Shown here: positions 10,201-18,682 of the stretch, piece by piece
Position numbering within the stretch: the stretch's first letter is position 1
Layout of the letters: every line of letters starts with the position of its first letter
Assembly: GCF_007004625.1 (NCBI RefSeq)
Contig: NZ_VIFV01000011.1
Coordinates: forward strand, 1 to 64,000
Reading direction: 5' to 3'
Length of the DNA stretch: 64,000 bases
DNA from: Planococcus salinarum
GTDB lineage: Bacteria; Bacillota; Bacilli; Bacillales_A; Planococcaceae
Notes under the pieces: generated by a model
What the model saw: only the letters and a program-made list of their open reading frames with translations
Databases searched by the model: none
What the model was told of the DNA's origin: nothing
Position numbers and translations under genes: made by a program

Positions 10201-10814
10201 GTGTTTTCTATCGCTTCAATGATTTCTTCAAGGAAGCTTACAACCCATCGCTGTTTGCGGGAAAATCCGCGCAGCAATCTTTGAACATCGCTCTTCACGA
10301 AGTTGTCGAAATGACCGCTTTTGACTTTGAGCAGGAAATTCGGGTAACGAACTTCCGGCTGGCCCAGCAGATTAAAAAAACACTGGACAGCCGCTTCCGT
10401 GACGACACTGAAAAACTGCGTTCACAAAATCCGGATTTCTCTTTCACACCTTATGAAATTGAGGAAACCGCAATGCTTGAACCGGATAAGGCTTTCACAG
10501 ACAAAGACTATTCTTCCGTAAGGTCGTATTATAAGAATAATAGAAGCTTTTTCGAGAAGAACGAAAAAGAGAAATTACGAGATGCCCTCCAGGCTTTGAT
10601 GGAGCCAGATGCGGCTGTTTATCTGGAAAAGGAAAAGCGGAAGCTGCAGGAGTGGGCGGAATTCTGGATTGAGCAGGAAGCCGAAGGATTAAGGCAGCAT
10701 ATTGTCCGGCAGGGTGCCGATCAGATCGATTCGGAGCGGACACTTTTGCAGCAGCAAGAAAAGCTTGCACAATGGAAAGAAATCTACTCAAATCTGATCA
10801 GCGAAAGGGTGTAA
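7230..10814 (+). CDS. dynA: Dynamin-family membrane-remodelling GTPase with two dynamin modules (DynA)
   Basis: 1194-aa protein, essentially the length of B. subtilis DynA/YpbR, which tethers and fuses membranes and helps membranes withstand phage and pore damage. It has two internally homologous modules. The first has P-loop GHFSSGKSS at about residues 50-58 and the G3 motif DTPGVDS near 141. The second has GAFSAGKSS at about 630-640 and DTPGADS near 787. Each is followed by long helical stalk segments rich in Glu, Lys and Gln. AAGGAGA lies ten bases before the ATG. Only three bases separate it from the sulfurtransferase gene, so the two are probably co-transcribed. Confidence 0.95.
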   Translation: MTALEHHKELIETARLHRIFNENDDNDRAAKAKLFGKKILKDQFIIGFAGHFSSGKSSMINALTGETLLPSSPIPTSANIVNVHKAESDFAIVNKTDGKPVYFPENYDFEAVKEYCKSGDVTQIDIGHQDSVLPEGVSVMDTPGVDSTNDAHRISTESALHIADMVFYVMDYNHVQSELNFNFTKELQKYTDLYLIVNQIDKHQDSELNFTDFKKSVRDSFSAWGVEPKGIFFTSLRNFEMEGNDFEGVKSLVASSMAGWQGNVGKAAESALAQLKDEHLNYLEDEKMERLETFSNVLSPEEWEMREEVKAETNKVERRMSVQDFESWKNDFEKNRKELLENANIMPYELRNALTLYLEAMQPDFKVGMLFSAKKTEAERDARRREVEEKLAVVIPSQITVHLKRLMKSELKDAGLLTDSDSLRIDDMELIPPFSVVEDQLPKGVLITGDTVLNFANSLSVAIQRWFIKETESWKNAQKEKFESLPEDTGTEMGMKAETLNQKLLAISTLEEMDRKIEKVERAFTAMLPNQKLAAEALLEEWQQEFQASTDDMVEFEPSMLVEKEEELAVEPQNSPETSDIEIQDETAVLTRAERTASAIAPIRGFEETAEYLKRKASRLEGQEFTIALFGAFSAGKSSFSNALMGETVLPVSPNPTTATINRIRPVSEKHPHETADVRLKTVHQMTDDVRNSFGVFEINIQSLEDAYRKAGQLPEAGGTEQQVHKSFIDAFRAGYDDFKDRLGETIRTNREEFGLYVAKEERSCFVDEIDFYYDCELTRNGVTLVDTPGADSINARHTNVAFEYIRNADAILFITYYNHAFARADREFLIQLGRVKDAFEMDKMFFVVNAIDLAQNREEQESVEKYVEEELQKFGIRFPRLFGVSSLQALKDRQHSGMPQFEEAFQHFLKDELKGMAVQSLAEEEQKAVGRFQSLIEHTETNMSRKDERLEELKVLEQQLRKQFAESPAPVMIKEAAQELNELLYYVNQRVFYRFNDFFKEAYNPSLFAGKSAQQSLNIALHEVVEMTAFDFEQEIRVTNFRLAQQIKKTLDSRFRDDTEKLRSQNPDFSFTPYEIEETAMLEPDKAFTDKDYSSVRSYYKNNRSFFEKNEKEKLRDALQALMEPDAAVYLEKEKRKLQEWAEFWIEQEAEGLRQHIVRQGADQIDSERTLLQQQEKLAQWKEIYSNLISERV

Positions 10815-10817
10815 GAG

Positions 10818-11747
10818 ATGAAGGTATTTATCGAAACTCTGGATATGGAAACTTACCGGTGGATCGATGCCAGGTATGAGCTTGGAAAACCGGACGAGGG
10901 CAAAACCCTCTATGAACAGGAACACATTAAAGGGGCGATCTATTGGGATCTTGAAAAAGATTTGAGTGATATGGCCTCAGACGCAGGCCGTCATCCGATG
11001 CCTTCAAATAATCAGCTGGTGGAGCTTATTCGCTCAAGCGGACTTTCAGTTGCCGATAAAATTGTCGTGTATGACCAAGGGGGCGCCCCTTATGCTGCCA
11101 GAGCATGGTGGCTGTTGAAGTATTGCGGTTTTGACAATGTCTACATCAGCAAAGCCGGATTTAGTGAACTGAAAGGAAAAGGGGCGGAAGTAACTGATGA
11201 AGTACCAGAGGTTACAGTTTCTGATTTTGAACCGGACTTCGACAGCAGTATTTACGCAGACCGCCAATATGTGAAAAACATCATCAAAGGGGATGAGCTC
11301 GGAATCCTTCTGGATGCAAGGGCACCGGAACGCTTTGCGGGCATCGAGGAACCGATAGACCGAGTGGCCGGAAGAATCCCGGGGGCCCATAATTTTGACT
11401 GGAGTCAGCTTGTACAAAACGGCAAATTCGTTACCGACACGGACTTTTCTGCAGTCGCCCAACCACATGAACCGGTAGTCGTCTATTGCGGCAGCGGTGT
11501 TACAGCAGCTCCTTTGTATGCTATGCTTGCCGAGACGGGCCATGAGTCGTTAAGGCTCTATACCGGCGGCTTTTCAGATTGGATTTCGGATGCGGAAAAC
11601 GAAGTGGAGATTGACCGGCAACAACAGCCGGAAGCAAACGACGAAGATTCACGTGCCATTCTTGCCAAACTGATCGAAGAAGGTTACAGCGGCGAAATGC
11701 TGATGAAAAAATATGAATACGAGAAATCATTGCTGCAGGACAAATAA
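10818..11747 (+). CDS. Two-domain sulfurtransferase (rhodanese family)
   Basis: 309-aa rhodanese-like enzyme that transfers sulfane sulfur from thiosulfate or 3-mercaptopyruvate to an acceptor. The N-terminal inactive rhodanese domain has the CH2A-like HIKGAIYWD. The C-terminal domain has AGRIPGAHNFDW and the active-site loop YCGSGVTA with Cys at about residue 224. The CGSGVTA loop is seen in both substrate classes, so I do not choose between them. A charged tail of about 40 residues follows the second domain. It lies three bases after dynA and ends at a strong bidirectional terminator. Confidence 0.9.
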   Translation: MKVFIETLDMETYRWIDARYELGKPDEGKTLYEQEHIKGAIYWDLEKDLSDMASDAGRHPMPSNNQLVELIRSSGLSVADKIVVYDQGGAPYAARAWWLLKYCGFDNVYISKAGFSELKGKGAEVTDEVPEVTVSDFEPDFDSSIYADRQYVKNIIKGDELGILLDARAPERFAGIEEPIDRVAGRIPGAHNFDWSQLVQNGKFVTDTDFSAVAQPHEPVVVYCGSGVTAAPLYAMLAETGHESLRLYTGGFSDWISDAENEVEIDRQQQPEANDEDSRAILAKLIEEGYSGEMLMKKYEYEKSLLQDK

Positions 11748-11767
11748 TGAATCAAGCAAAATAAACT

Positions 11768-11815
11768 AATATGAAAAAGGTATATCGGAGTTTTCCGATA
11801 TACCTTTTTCATATT
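11768..11815. terminator. Bidirectional intrinsic terminator between convergent genes
   Basis: Perfect stem ATGAAAAAGGTATATCGGA (11771-11789) with TCCGATATACCTTTTTCAT (11794-11812), 4-nt loop, with A-rich and T-rich flanks. It serves the sulfurtransferase gene on + and the CNNM gene on -. Confidence 0.93.
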
Positions 11816-11839
11816 TGTGAATGCAGATTTGTGGATCGC

Positions 11840-13138
11840 TTATTCGTGCTTCACGAGCAATAGACGGATAATCTGGTGATTTTCCATTTCCCTGACAGTG
11901 ATTGTATGGCCGGGAAGTTCGACTTTTCCGCCTTCTGTAATTTCAGTGTTCATCATCTGTACCCATCCGCCGATTGTGTCAACATCTTCGCTGTCATAAA
12001 AATGGAGCCCAAAGCGGTCTTCGAGATCCGACAGCAGGACTCGGCCGTTCAACAAGTAGCGGTGAGTATCAAGCGTCTTGATCTCGTCCCGTTCGTCCTC
12101 ATCAAATTCATCACGGATTTCGCCGACGATTTCTTCCAGAATGTCTTCCATTGTAATGACTCCGGCTGTTCCGCCGTATTCATCCACCACAATCGCCATA
12201 TGAACATGTTCCTTTTGCATTTTCACCAGTACATCCTGTATCGGTGCCATATCGTGGACAAATGGAATGTTATGGATTGCAATGCTTTCTTTCAAATCCA
12301 TTTTCTGCGTGTAATTTGTCAGCATTTCCTTAACATTGATGAAACCGATGATATCATCCTTGTCCCCCTGCTCCGTAACCGGGTAGCGCGTGTATTGATG
12401 TTCCCGTACAATCTCCATCAGGTCGCCATGGTCCATTTGGAGCGAGATGGTTTCCATTTGCGTGCGGGGAATCATAATGTCTTTTGACATTCTTTCATCA
12501 AAGGAAAATATATTTTGCATATATGAAAGTTCGGTTTGATTTATTTCGCCGCTGTTATAGCTTTGAGTCATAATGATTTTCAGGTCTTCTTCGGAATGCG
12601 CCTGTTCGTATCCAACCGTTTTGATCCCTGCAATACGGAGCAAACCTTTTGAAGAATCGTGCATCAACTGAATGGCAGGTTTCATGAGAATGCCAACTAA
12701 ATAGAGGGGACGCGAAATTTGCAGGGCAATATTTTCAGCGTTCTGGATGGCCATGGTCTTTGGTGTCATTTCACCGATTACCACATGGAAAAAAGTGATG
12801 ATTGCAAATGCCACACCAAAGGATAAAATTGTGGTCACCGGTTCTGCGAGGTTCATCGCTTCAAATAGGGGGCGCAGCATCTGTTCCACTACCGGCTCAC
12901 CCAACCACCCGAGTCCGAGAGCGGACAAAGTGATACCGAGCTGGCATGCTGAAAGGTAGTAATCGAGATTATCGATGATTTTCTTTGAAATTGCTGCATT
13001 TCGATTGCCTTCCGAGATCAACTGGTCGATGCGTGAAACACGGACTTTGATGAACGCGAATTCGGCTGCGACAAACATAGCGGTAAATGCTATGAGAAGC
13101 GCCATGATAAATAAATTTAAGATAAGTATACTGTCCAA
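11840..13138 (-). CDS. CNNM/CorC (HlyC/CorC family) transporter with CBS domains
   Basis: 432-aa integral membrane protein. It has a CNNM/DUF21 domain with about four hydrophobic segments (residues 1 to about 190), a CBS-domain pair (about 200-340, with MIPRTQME and VDEYGGTAGVITMEDILEEIVGEI), and a C-terminal CorC/HlyC domain ending near the stop. Family members are linked to magnesium or cobalt efflux or homeostasis; the old name hemolysin is misleading. The start is a TTG at 13136-13138, chosen because GGAGG lies 6-10 bases upstream and the next residues MDSILILNLF begin the first membrane segment. The ribosome site sits inside overlapping hairpins (13144-13168). Confidence 0.9.
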   Translation of the reverse strand: MDSILILNLFIMALLIAFTAMFVAAEFAFIKVRVSRIDQLISEGNRNAAISKKIIDNLDYYLSACQLGITLSALGLGWLGEPVVEQMLRPLFEAMNLAEPVTTILSFGVAFAIITFFHVVIGEMTPKTMAIQNAENIALQISRPLYLVGILMKPAIQLMHDSSKGLLRIAGIKTVGYEQAHSEEDLKIIMTQSYNSGEINQTELSYMQNIFSFDERMSKDIMIPRTQMETISLQMDHGDLMEIVREHQYTRYPVTEQGDKDDIIGFINVKEMLTNYTQKMDLKESIAIHNIPFVHDMAPIQDVLVKMQKEHVHMAIVVDEYGGTAGVITMEDILEEIVGEIRDEFDEDERDEIKTLDTHRYLLNGRVLLSDLEDRFGLHFYDSEDVDTIGGWVQMMNTEITEGGKVELPGHTITVREMENHQIIRLLLVKHE

Positions 13139-13143
13139 TTAAT

Positions 13144-13168
13144 CCTCCACGTACAGGAGGTTCACCTC
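13144..13168 (-). promoter_or_regulatory. Mutually exclusive hairpins over the ribosome site of the CNNM gene
   Basis: On the minus-strand transcript GAGG-UGAA-CCUC can form one hairpin. The same CCUCC can instead pair with the Shine-Dalgarno GGAGG across a 7-nt loop (UGUACGU). The SD arm is 13144-13148, the middle arm 13156-13160 and the upstream arm 13165-13168. This is a plausible translation switch but is seen only by eye. Confidence 0.4.
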
Positions 13169-13317
13169 TGCTTTCCAAATATGCAATCATTATAACATAG
13201 CGCGCAACATCATATGGGAGCGGCGGGTTAGGCGGATAATTTTGAAAATTGGCGCACGAATTATTGAATAGTTTGCGGTTTCAACTTATTATTGAATGAT
13301 AGAAGAGGAGTGGGAAT

Positions 13318-14889
13318 ATGAAATCTTTATGGCATGGCGGAAATATTTATACAATGGCGGCAGAAGGGGAAACAGTTGAAGCTGTTTTGGTTTCTGATGG
13401 AAAAATAGAAGCGGTGGGTCTCTACAGTGATTTAATAGAAAGAGCAGATAAACAGATTGATCTAAATGGGAAAGTTCTTTATCCCGGCTTCGTGGACAGC
13501 CACATGCACATGATTGGGCATGGGGAAAAATTATTGCGGGTGGATTTGTCGAAAATCGATTCTTCAGATGATATGAAACAGCAATTGATCAAGTCAACGG
13601 TGGACCTCGAGGCGGATGAATGGTTTATCGGGGAAGGATGGAATGAAAATAATTTTCCTGACCGAAAAATTTTCCACCGATTTGAACTGGATGAAATTTC
13701 AGAATCGCCGATGTTGCTGAAGCGCGTATGCAGACATGCCATACTGGCAAATTCCAGTGCACTGGCTCTTGCCGGCATTACGAAAGAAACACCAGATCCG
13801 GAGGGTGGCCTCATCGTGCGTGACGCAGATGGTGAACCGACAGGCTACCTGTTGGACGCTGCACAGGAACTGGTATCTGATAAAGTACCGGAAGTGAGTG
13901 TAGAGTATCTGACACAGGCTTTGCAGACCTCGGTCGATGATTTGCTGGCACTGGGACTCACAGGGGCACATACGGAAGACATGGGTTATTACGGACATTA
14001 TTCAAAGCCTTTGCAGGCATTTAAGAATGTGCTGGGCAAAGAGACAAAATTTCGTGCACATTTATTGCGGGCGCACAGTGCATTTGAGGAAATGATGGAG
14101 CATGCCAGTTACCTGGAGCCATTTGTGGATCCCGGCCCGATGAAGATTTTTGCAGACGGCTCCATTGGAGGCCGTACCGCATTGCTCAGCAAACCCTATA
14201 ATGATGACCCTTCCACGGTCGGGGTGGCCATCCATTCTGACGATGAACTGAAACGGCTCGTCTCCATCGCCCGAAAGCACGGAGAAGCGGTAGCAATCCA
14301 CGTTATCGGAGACCTGGGAATGGAAAAGGCTTTGGATGCCATTGAGTCTCATCCCGTCCCACAAGGAAAACGGGATCGACTGATTCACAGCATGGTGCTG
14401 AGAGAAGATCTGGTAGAACGGATGGAAAAGGTCGATGTCGTACTTGATCTGCAGCCCAGCTTTGTCACTTCAGATTTTCCATGGGTCGTCGAACGCCTTG
14501 GAGAAGAAAGGCTTGAATGGTCATACACGTGGAAAAAACTGTTGGACCGCGGCCTCATCTGTGCAGGGGGATCGGATGCACCAATCGAAGAAGTGGATCC
14601 CAAGCTGGGAATTTATGCAGCCGTTACAAGACGCAAACCTTATGAATCCCATGAAGGATTTTTGCCGGAAGAGAAATTGAGCCGTTTTGAAGCGATTCAG
14701 CTTTATACGACCGGCAGTGCGGCGGCCATTTTCAAAGAAAGTTCCAGAGGACTGATTGCACAGAGTTTTGATGCTGATTTTACTATCTTTGACCGGGATC
14801 TGTTTGAAGGAGATGTGGAGCAGTTGCTCGAAGCCAACGTCGAACTCACTATTGTGGCAGGGGAAATAATGTTTGAGAGGGGCGACTGA
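13318..14889 (+). CDS. Amidohydrolase family protein (YtcJ/NfdA-like)
   Basis: 523-aa metal-dependent hydrolase of the amidohydrolase superfamily. The metal-binding HxH lies in GFVDSHMHMIGHG at about residues 56-68. FADGSIGGRTALL near 279, AIHVIGD near 328 and GGSDAPIEEVDP near 418 fit the YtcJ/N-substituted formamide deformylase subgroup. Substrates of this subgroup are mostly unknown. GAGGAGTGGG precedes the ATG. Only two bases separate it from the next SDR gene, so the two form an operon, but the link is not biochemically obvious. Confidence 0.88.
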   Translation: MKSLWHGGNIYTMAAEGETVEAVLVSDGKIEAVGLYSDLIERADKQIDLNGKVLYPGFVDSHMHMIGHGEKLLRVDLSKIDSSDDMKQQLIKSTVDLEADEWFIGEGWNENNFPDRKIFHRFELDEISESPMLLKRVCRHAILANSSALALAGITKETPDPEGGLIVRDADGEPTGYLLDAAQELVSDKVPEVSVEYLTQALQTSVDDLLALGLTGAHTEDMGYYGHYSKPLQAFKNVLGKETKFRAHLLRAHSAFEEMMEHASYLEPFVDPGPMKIFADGSIGGRTALLSKPYNDDPSTVGVAIHSDDELKRLVSIARKHGEAVAIHVIGDLGMEKALDAIESHPVPQGKRDRLIHSMVLREDLVERMEKVDVVLDLQPSFVTSDFPWVVERLGEERLEWSYTWKKLLDRGLICAGGSDAPIEEVDPKLGIYAAVTRRKPYESHEGFLPEEKLSRFEAIQLYTTGSAAAIFKESSRGLIAQSFDADFTIFDRDLFEGDVEQLLEANVELTIVAGEIMFERGD

Positions 14890-14891
14890 CG

Positions 14892-15611
14892 ATGGCTGCT
14901 TATATCATCACCGGGGCATCAAAAGGAATCGGACTTGCCCTCAGCAAAATGCTGGCAGAAGGAGGGCATGAAGTTTTTGGAATTGCCCGTTCACTGCCGG
15001 AAGACTGGCCCGGAAAGAAACTTTTTACTTTTGATTTACTGGACTCCGCAGGCATTCCGGATCTGGTGAAAGGTATTTTCGGACAGCTCGATGCCGGCTG
15101 CAACTCTGTCACGCTGATCAACAACGCGGGAACTGTGGCACCCATCGGTTTTGCAGGCAACAACACTGCTGCAGACATCAGCAAGAGTATCGCCCTGAAT
15201 CTGACAGCTCCCATGATCATGAGTGGTGCTTTCATCCAGGAAGCTGCAGGTATGCAGGCCCAAAAAAGAATCATCAATATTTCATCTGGCGCAGGCAGAA
15301 AAGCTTACGAAGGCTGGAGTGCCTACTGCGCCGGTAAAGCGGGACTCGATCATTTCAGTTTATGTGTAGCGAAGGAATATAAGGATGTGAAGGTACTGGC
15401 GATTGCTCCCGGCATTATCGATACGGAGATGCAGGGGGAAATCAGGGCAAGTTCGGAAGCCGATTTTCCACTGATCGAGAACTTCAAAGAGTACAAAAAA
15501 AAGGGATTGCTGAGTACACCGGAAGAAACTGCCGAAAAACTGGTGAGTCTTTTTGAGATGGAAGATTTTGCGACCCTTGAAACCATACTGGATATCCGTG
15601 ATTTTGAGTAA
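14892..15611 (+). CDS. SDR oxidoreductase, (S)-benzoin-forming benzil reductase-like (YueD-like)
   Basis: 239-aa short-chain dehydrogenase. The cofactor motif TGASKGIG is at residues 7-14, NNAGTVAPIG near 77-86, and the catalytic YxxxK in SAYCAGKAG near 150. The pattern VLAIAPGIIDTEMQ and the compact length match Bacillus YueD-type benzil/sepiapterin reductases. An alternative is a generic carbonyl reductase with another natural substrate. It starts two bases after the amidohydrolase stop with GAGAGGGGCG upstream, and a small ORF follows 41 bases downstream. Confidence 0.82.
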   Translation: MAAYIITGASKGIGLALSKMLAEGGHEVFGIARSLPEDWPGKKLFTFDLLDSAGIPDLVKGIFGQLDAGCNSVTLINNAGTVAPIGFAGNNTAADISKSIALNLTAPMIMSGAFIQEAAGMQAQKRIINISSGAGRKAYEGWSAYCAGKAGLDHFSLCVAKEYKDVKVLAIAPGIIDTEMQGEIRASSEADFPLIENFKEYKKKGLLSTPEETAEKLVSLFEMEDFATLETILDIRDFE

Positions 15612-15652
15612 ATCAAGCGCTGTCCAGATTTCCCGATGAAAGGAGTCCTACG

Positions 15653-15862
15653 ATGAATTCAATACCGCCGAACATCCTTTCCCTGCTGGCAGACGCCGAT
15701 ATTGCAGGGGTGGATATGAAAAGCCCGAAAGCAGTAGTAACACATTTGCTTGCACACGGAGAGAAGGAATCCATTCTTTATTTTTATAAACCGAACAGCA
15801 TTGAGTTTGATTTCGCAAAATACAATGAAGCTGTCGAAGTCATGAAGAAACAGAAAAATTAA
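15653..15862 (+). CDS. Small hypothetical protein (69 aa)
   Basis: I do not recognise a family. It has a good ribosome site (AAAGGAG ten bases before the ATG), a codon pattern like its neighbours, and a strong terminator starting right after its stop. The sequence has no signal peptide or membrane segment. It is mixed alpha/beta in appearance, with SILYFYKPNSIEFDF in the middle and a Lys-rich C-terminus. It is probably the third gene of the amidohydrolase-SDR operon. Confidence 0.7.
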   Translation: MNSIPPNILSLLADADIAGVDMKSPKAVVTHLLAHGEKESILYFYKPNSIEFDFAKYNEAVEVMKKQKN

Positions 15863-15910
15863 AAAAAACGTCTCCAAAAGCTTATGAAAGGGCTTTTGGA
15901 GACGTTTTTT
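15863..15910. terminator. Bidirectional intrinsic terminator
   Basis: A 19-bp perfect stem: AAAAAACGTCTCCAAAAGC (15863-15881) with GCTTTTGGAGACGTTTTTT (15892-15910), 10-nt loop. It separates the + operon from the convergent AIM24-like gene. Confidence 0.93.
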
Positions 15911-15920
15911 GTTTGTCATA

Positions 15921-16721
15921 TCATTTGCCGCCAAGAAGATCGAACAACCCACCGGCAGCGCTGCCTTCACCTTTCGAGCGCCCCGCAGGATTTTGCGGGG
16001 CAGCAGCGAATACTTTGCTGGCAAGGCGGCTGAATGGAAGTGACTGCACCCACACACTGCCGGGACCGCGAAGCGTGGCTAAAAACAGTCCTTCTCCCCC
16101 AAAAAGTGCGGTCTTGACGCCGGACACCATTTCGATGTTGTATTCCACATCGTCAGTCATGGCTACGAGACAGCCGGTATCAACCCGCAGCACTTCGCCT
16201 TTTTGCAGATTCTTGCGGGAGAGGGTACCGCCAGCATGGATAAAAGCCATGCCGTCACCTTCAAGTTTCTGCATAATGAATCCTTCACCCCCAAAAAATC
16301 CGGTGCCGAGTTTGCGCTGAAATTCGATTCCGATGGAAACCCCTTTGGCAGCTGCCAAAAAAGCGTCCTTCTGGCAAATCACTTTACCGCCCAGTCTGCT
16401 CAGATCCAGAGGCACAATCTTGCCCGGGTAAGGAGAAGCGAAGGAAACTGTGCGTTTTCCAGAGCCCTCATTGGTAAACGCAGTCATGAACAGGCTCTCA
16501 CCGGTAATGATTCTCTTTCCGGCACCCAGAAGTTTTCCCATTACGCTGCTGGTGGCACTGCTTTCGGAACCGTCCCCGAAAATCGTTTCCATGACAATGC
16601 CATCTTCCATCATCATCAGGGAACCGGCTTCGGCTACAACCGTTTCATCCGGATCCAGTTCTACTTCCACAAATTGCATATCATCTCCATACAATTTAAA
16701 GTCAATCTCATGATTGTTCAT
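15921..16721 (-). CDS. TIGR00266/AIM24 family protein
   Basis: 266-aa protein of the AIM24 family, widespread in bacteria without a settled function. Typical features are [19 protein letters not shown] at the N-terminus, repeated beta-rich segments with GGxVx[14 protein letters not shown], and [17 protein letters not shown] near the C-terminus, ending in a Gly-rich tail ([10 protein letters not shown]). No signal peptide or membrane helix. The ATG has GGAGGAGGAG upstream. It is a single-gene unit that converges on the terminator at 15863-15910. Confidence 0.88.
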   Translation of the reverse strand: MNNHEIDFKLYGDDMQFVEVELDPDETVVAEAGSLMMMEDGIVMETIFGDGSESSATSSVMGKLLGAGKRIITGESLFMTAFTNEGSGKRTVSFASPYPGKIVPLDLSRLGGKVICQKDAFLAAAKGVSIGIEFQRKLGTGFFGGEGFIMQKLEGDGMAFIHAGGTLSRKNLQKGEVLRVDTGCLVAMTDDVEYNIEMVSGVKTALFGGEGLFLATLRGPGSVWVQSLPFSRLASKVFAAAPQNPAGRSKGEGSAAGGLFDLLGGK

Positions 16722-16848
16722 CTTTCTCCTCCTCCATTTATATTCTGTCTCTTTCTACTATAGCCATTTATACGAAATAAATGAACGGTTAATTTTTTGA
16801 AGTGATTTGCACAAAGCAGCGAAGAGTCTTGCAAGCCCCCGGAAAGGT

Positions 16849-16870
16849 GGCTGTTTTGTAGAATATCGGC
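16849..16870 (-). repeat. Solo end of the GATATT..GCAAAACAGC repeat
   Basis: The minus-strand reading GCCGATATTCTACAAAACAG matches the termini of the MITE-like elements at 6549 and 57965. Upstream sequence GCAGCGAAGAGTCTTGCAAG (16818-16837) resembles eroded repeat interior. Confidence 0.5.
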
Positions 16871-16961
16871 TACTAATGTTTAATAGTTTTACATACATAT
16901 ATCGAATGTTCGGAAAACATGGTAAGATTTAAGAAAATCTTTTAAAGGATGAGGAAATGCA

Positions 16962-17219
16962 ATGGGAACTGTATTATCATTGGCAATTATCGCAACTGCA
17001 ATCTTTGCAGCTTACGCTTTAAAGAAGTTCTATGACCGTCCCTATATCGTTAATTTTTCGCTCGCAGCAATGCTGCTGCTGATAGTCGTCAGGACGTTAA
17101 TGCTGCAGCCGATTACTGGGTTGGGGTATGCCGCCATCATACTGTGCACGATTGCAGGAGTTTTCCAGGCATTTCTGGGAGTCAAAAGCATCAAATCTTC
17201 TCAACAGATTCAGGCATAG
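16962..17219 (+). CDS. Small hydrophobic membrane protein (85 aa)
   Basis: No recognised family. There are about three hydrophobic segments: residues 4-19, 31-47 and 54-74. The N-terminal stretch is followed by KKFYDRP and the C-terminus is polar (KSIKSSQQIQA). A ribosome site AAAGGATGAGG precedes the ATG, and a terminator begins at its stop, supporting a real monocistronic gene. It is probably in the cytoplasmic membrane; function unknown. Confidence 0.7.
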   Translation: MGTVLSLAIIATAIFAAYALKKFYDRPYIVNFSLAAMLLLIVVRTLMLQPITGLGYAAIILCTIAGVFQAFLGVKSIKSSQQIQA

Positions 17220-17252
17220 AAAAAAGAATCCCGACTCGGGGTTCTTTTTTTA
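17220..17252 (+). terminator. Intrinsic terminator
   Basis: GAATCCC and GGGGTTC form a stem with one G-T pair around GACTC. It is flanked by A5 before and T7 after. Confidence 0.85.
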
Positions 17253-17412
17253 TCGAATAAATGCTGTTTATGAAACTTTTCGAGTGGAGCTGATAAGTTT
17301 TTGTTCAAATGTTCCGAATTATTTGAAAGTAGGTCTTTCATATCAATTTATCTTTAGTATAATGAATATTATCACATAGTGAATATACATAAACTGATTG
17401 AGGAGGGGTTTT

Positions 17413-17619
17413 ATGGAGCCAAGGAGGAGCAGAAAGGAATTCCGGAAAACAAAACATCTTAAAGAAACCGGTTTATCCTATGGCGTTGCACATATGACCG
17501 CCAAACCGCTGGACCGTGAAGGCAGTAAATTTCTCGAGTTTCTGATGCATGTTTTTCTGTTTATCTTGGGTGGCATCATATTATGCGGAATGCTTATAGC
17601 ACTTCTGACGTTGAGCTGA
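17413..17619 (+). CDS. Small single-pass membrane protein (68 aa)
   Basis: No recognised family. A basic N-terminus (MEPRRSRKEFRKTKHLK) is followed by about 25 residues and then one hydrophobic segment near residues 44-66. The ATG at 17413 is preferred because GAGGAGGGG lies 6-14 bases upstream; an in-frame TTG at 17398 would put the start inside that site. The positive N-terminus suggests it faces the cytoplasm. The gene lies just upstream of the S66 peptidase gene and may be transcribed with it. Confidence 0.65.
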   Translation: MEPRRSRKEFRKTKHLKETGLSYGVAHMTAKPLDREGSKFLEFLMHVFLFILGGIILCGMLIALLTLS

Positions 17620-17654
17620 GAAAAGAGCTGCAGGCAGGTGAAGGGGGTTATGAA

Positions 17655-18665
17655 ATGATTCAGTATCCATCTGGAATGGTCCGGTCCATTGGGGTGACAG
17701 CTCCTTCATCTGGAGTTGGAAAGGAGCTGCATGGTCTGCTGGAAGAAACGATCCAACGCCAACAGGACCGGGGATTCACTTTAATGGTCGGAAAAACTGC
17801 CTGGACGCAGCACGATGCCAAATCTGCGCCAGCTGAAGTCAGAGCGAAAGAATTTATGGAAATGATCCAGAATCCTGCAATCGATGCCATAATTCCCCCT
17901 TGGGGCGGGGAACTGCTCATAGAAATTTTGGAGCACCTGGATTTCAGTCAGATCGAACCGAAATGGGTGCTCGGCTATTCGGATGTCAGTCTGCTGCTCC
18001 TCGCAATTACATTGAAGACGGGTATTGCAACAGCCCATGGCACCAATATCATTGACTTGCGTGGCCCAGAGACCGATCGCACTACGGCGAAATGGATGGA
18101 AGTTCTGAAAACCGGGAGCGGAGGAGAGGTCGAACAGCTTTCCTCTGACTTTTACCAAAAGACCTGGGATCATGAACACCCAACGCCACACGTGTTTCAT
18201 CTGACAGAGAAAACAGAATGGAAGACGGTTTCCGGAAGGGATGCAAGTTTCAAAGGCAGGCTCCTGGGCGGCTGCATTGATGTAATCCACCATGCTGCAG
18301 GAACTCCATATGGAGATGTGGGAGCATACCGTGAAAAATACATTCCGGGAGAACCGGTCCTCTGGTTTCTGGAAAATTGCGAGATGACTATTGCGGACCT
18401 GAAACGTTCACTGACTCAAATGAAATACGCCGGTTGGTTTGAAAATTGCTCGGGCATCCTGTTCGGCAGAAGTCCGGCGAACCATCCGACCGAAACCTAT
18501 ACAGCTCAAAGGATGTACAGTGATTTGGAAAAAGAGCTTGGCATTCCGGTAATTTACGACATAGATTGCGGCCATATGCCTCCGCAAATCATATTTGTCA
18601 ATGGTGCCTTCGCAGAAGTGGAATATACGGAAGGTAAAGGAAAAGTTACCCAGAAATTCATATGA
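17655..18665 (+). CDS. S66 family peptidase (LD-carboxypeptidase / MccF-like)
   Basis: 336-aa serine peptidase of family S66. Relatives cleave the L-Lys/D-Ala bond of murein tetrapeptides or inactivate microcin C-type nucleotide antibiotics (MccF). The nucleophile Ser is in GYSDVSLLL near residue 111. PPWGGELLIEIL upstream and WFLENCEMT and YDIDCGHMPPQ in the C-terminal domain supply the expected Glu and His. The tail fits the MccF side better than periplasm-type LdcA, and there is no signal peptide. The ATG at 17655 follows AAGGGGG; the frame could begin 24 codons earlier but that start lacks a ribosome site. It runs into the acetyltransferase gene. Confidence 0.83.
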   Translation: MIQYPSGMVRSIGVTAPSSGVGKELHGLLEETIQRQQDRGFTLMVGKTAWTQHDAKSAPAEVRAKEFMEMIQNPAIDAIIPPWGGELLIEILEHLDFSQIEPKWVLGYSDVSLLLLAITLKTGIATAHGTNIIDLRGPETDRTTAKWMEVLKTGSGGEVEQLSSDFYQKTWDHEHPTPHVFHLTEKTEWKTVSGRDASFKGRLLGGCIDVIHHAAGTPYGDVGAYREKYIPGEPVLWFLENCEMTIADLKRSLTQMKYAGWFENCSGILFGRSPANHPTETYTAQRMYSDLEKELGIPVIYDIDCGHMPPQIIFVNGAFAEVEYTEGKGKVTQKFI

Positions 18666-18682
18666 GAAGGAAGTATGCAACG

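Noticed and set aside
16903-16912. CGAATGTTCG as a LexA/SOS box
   Set aside because: The Bacillus LexA site needs four bases between the GAAC and GTTC halves; here the halves are fused and imperfect.
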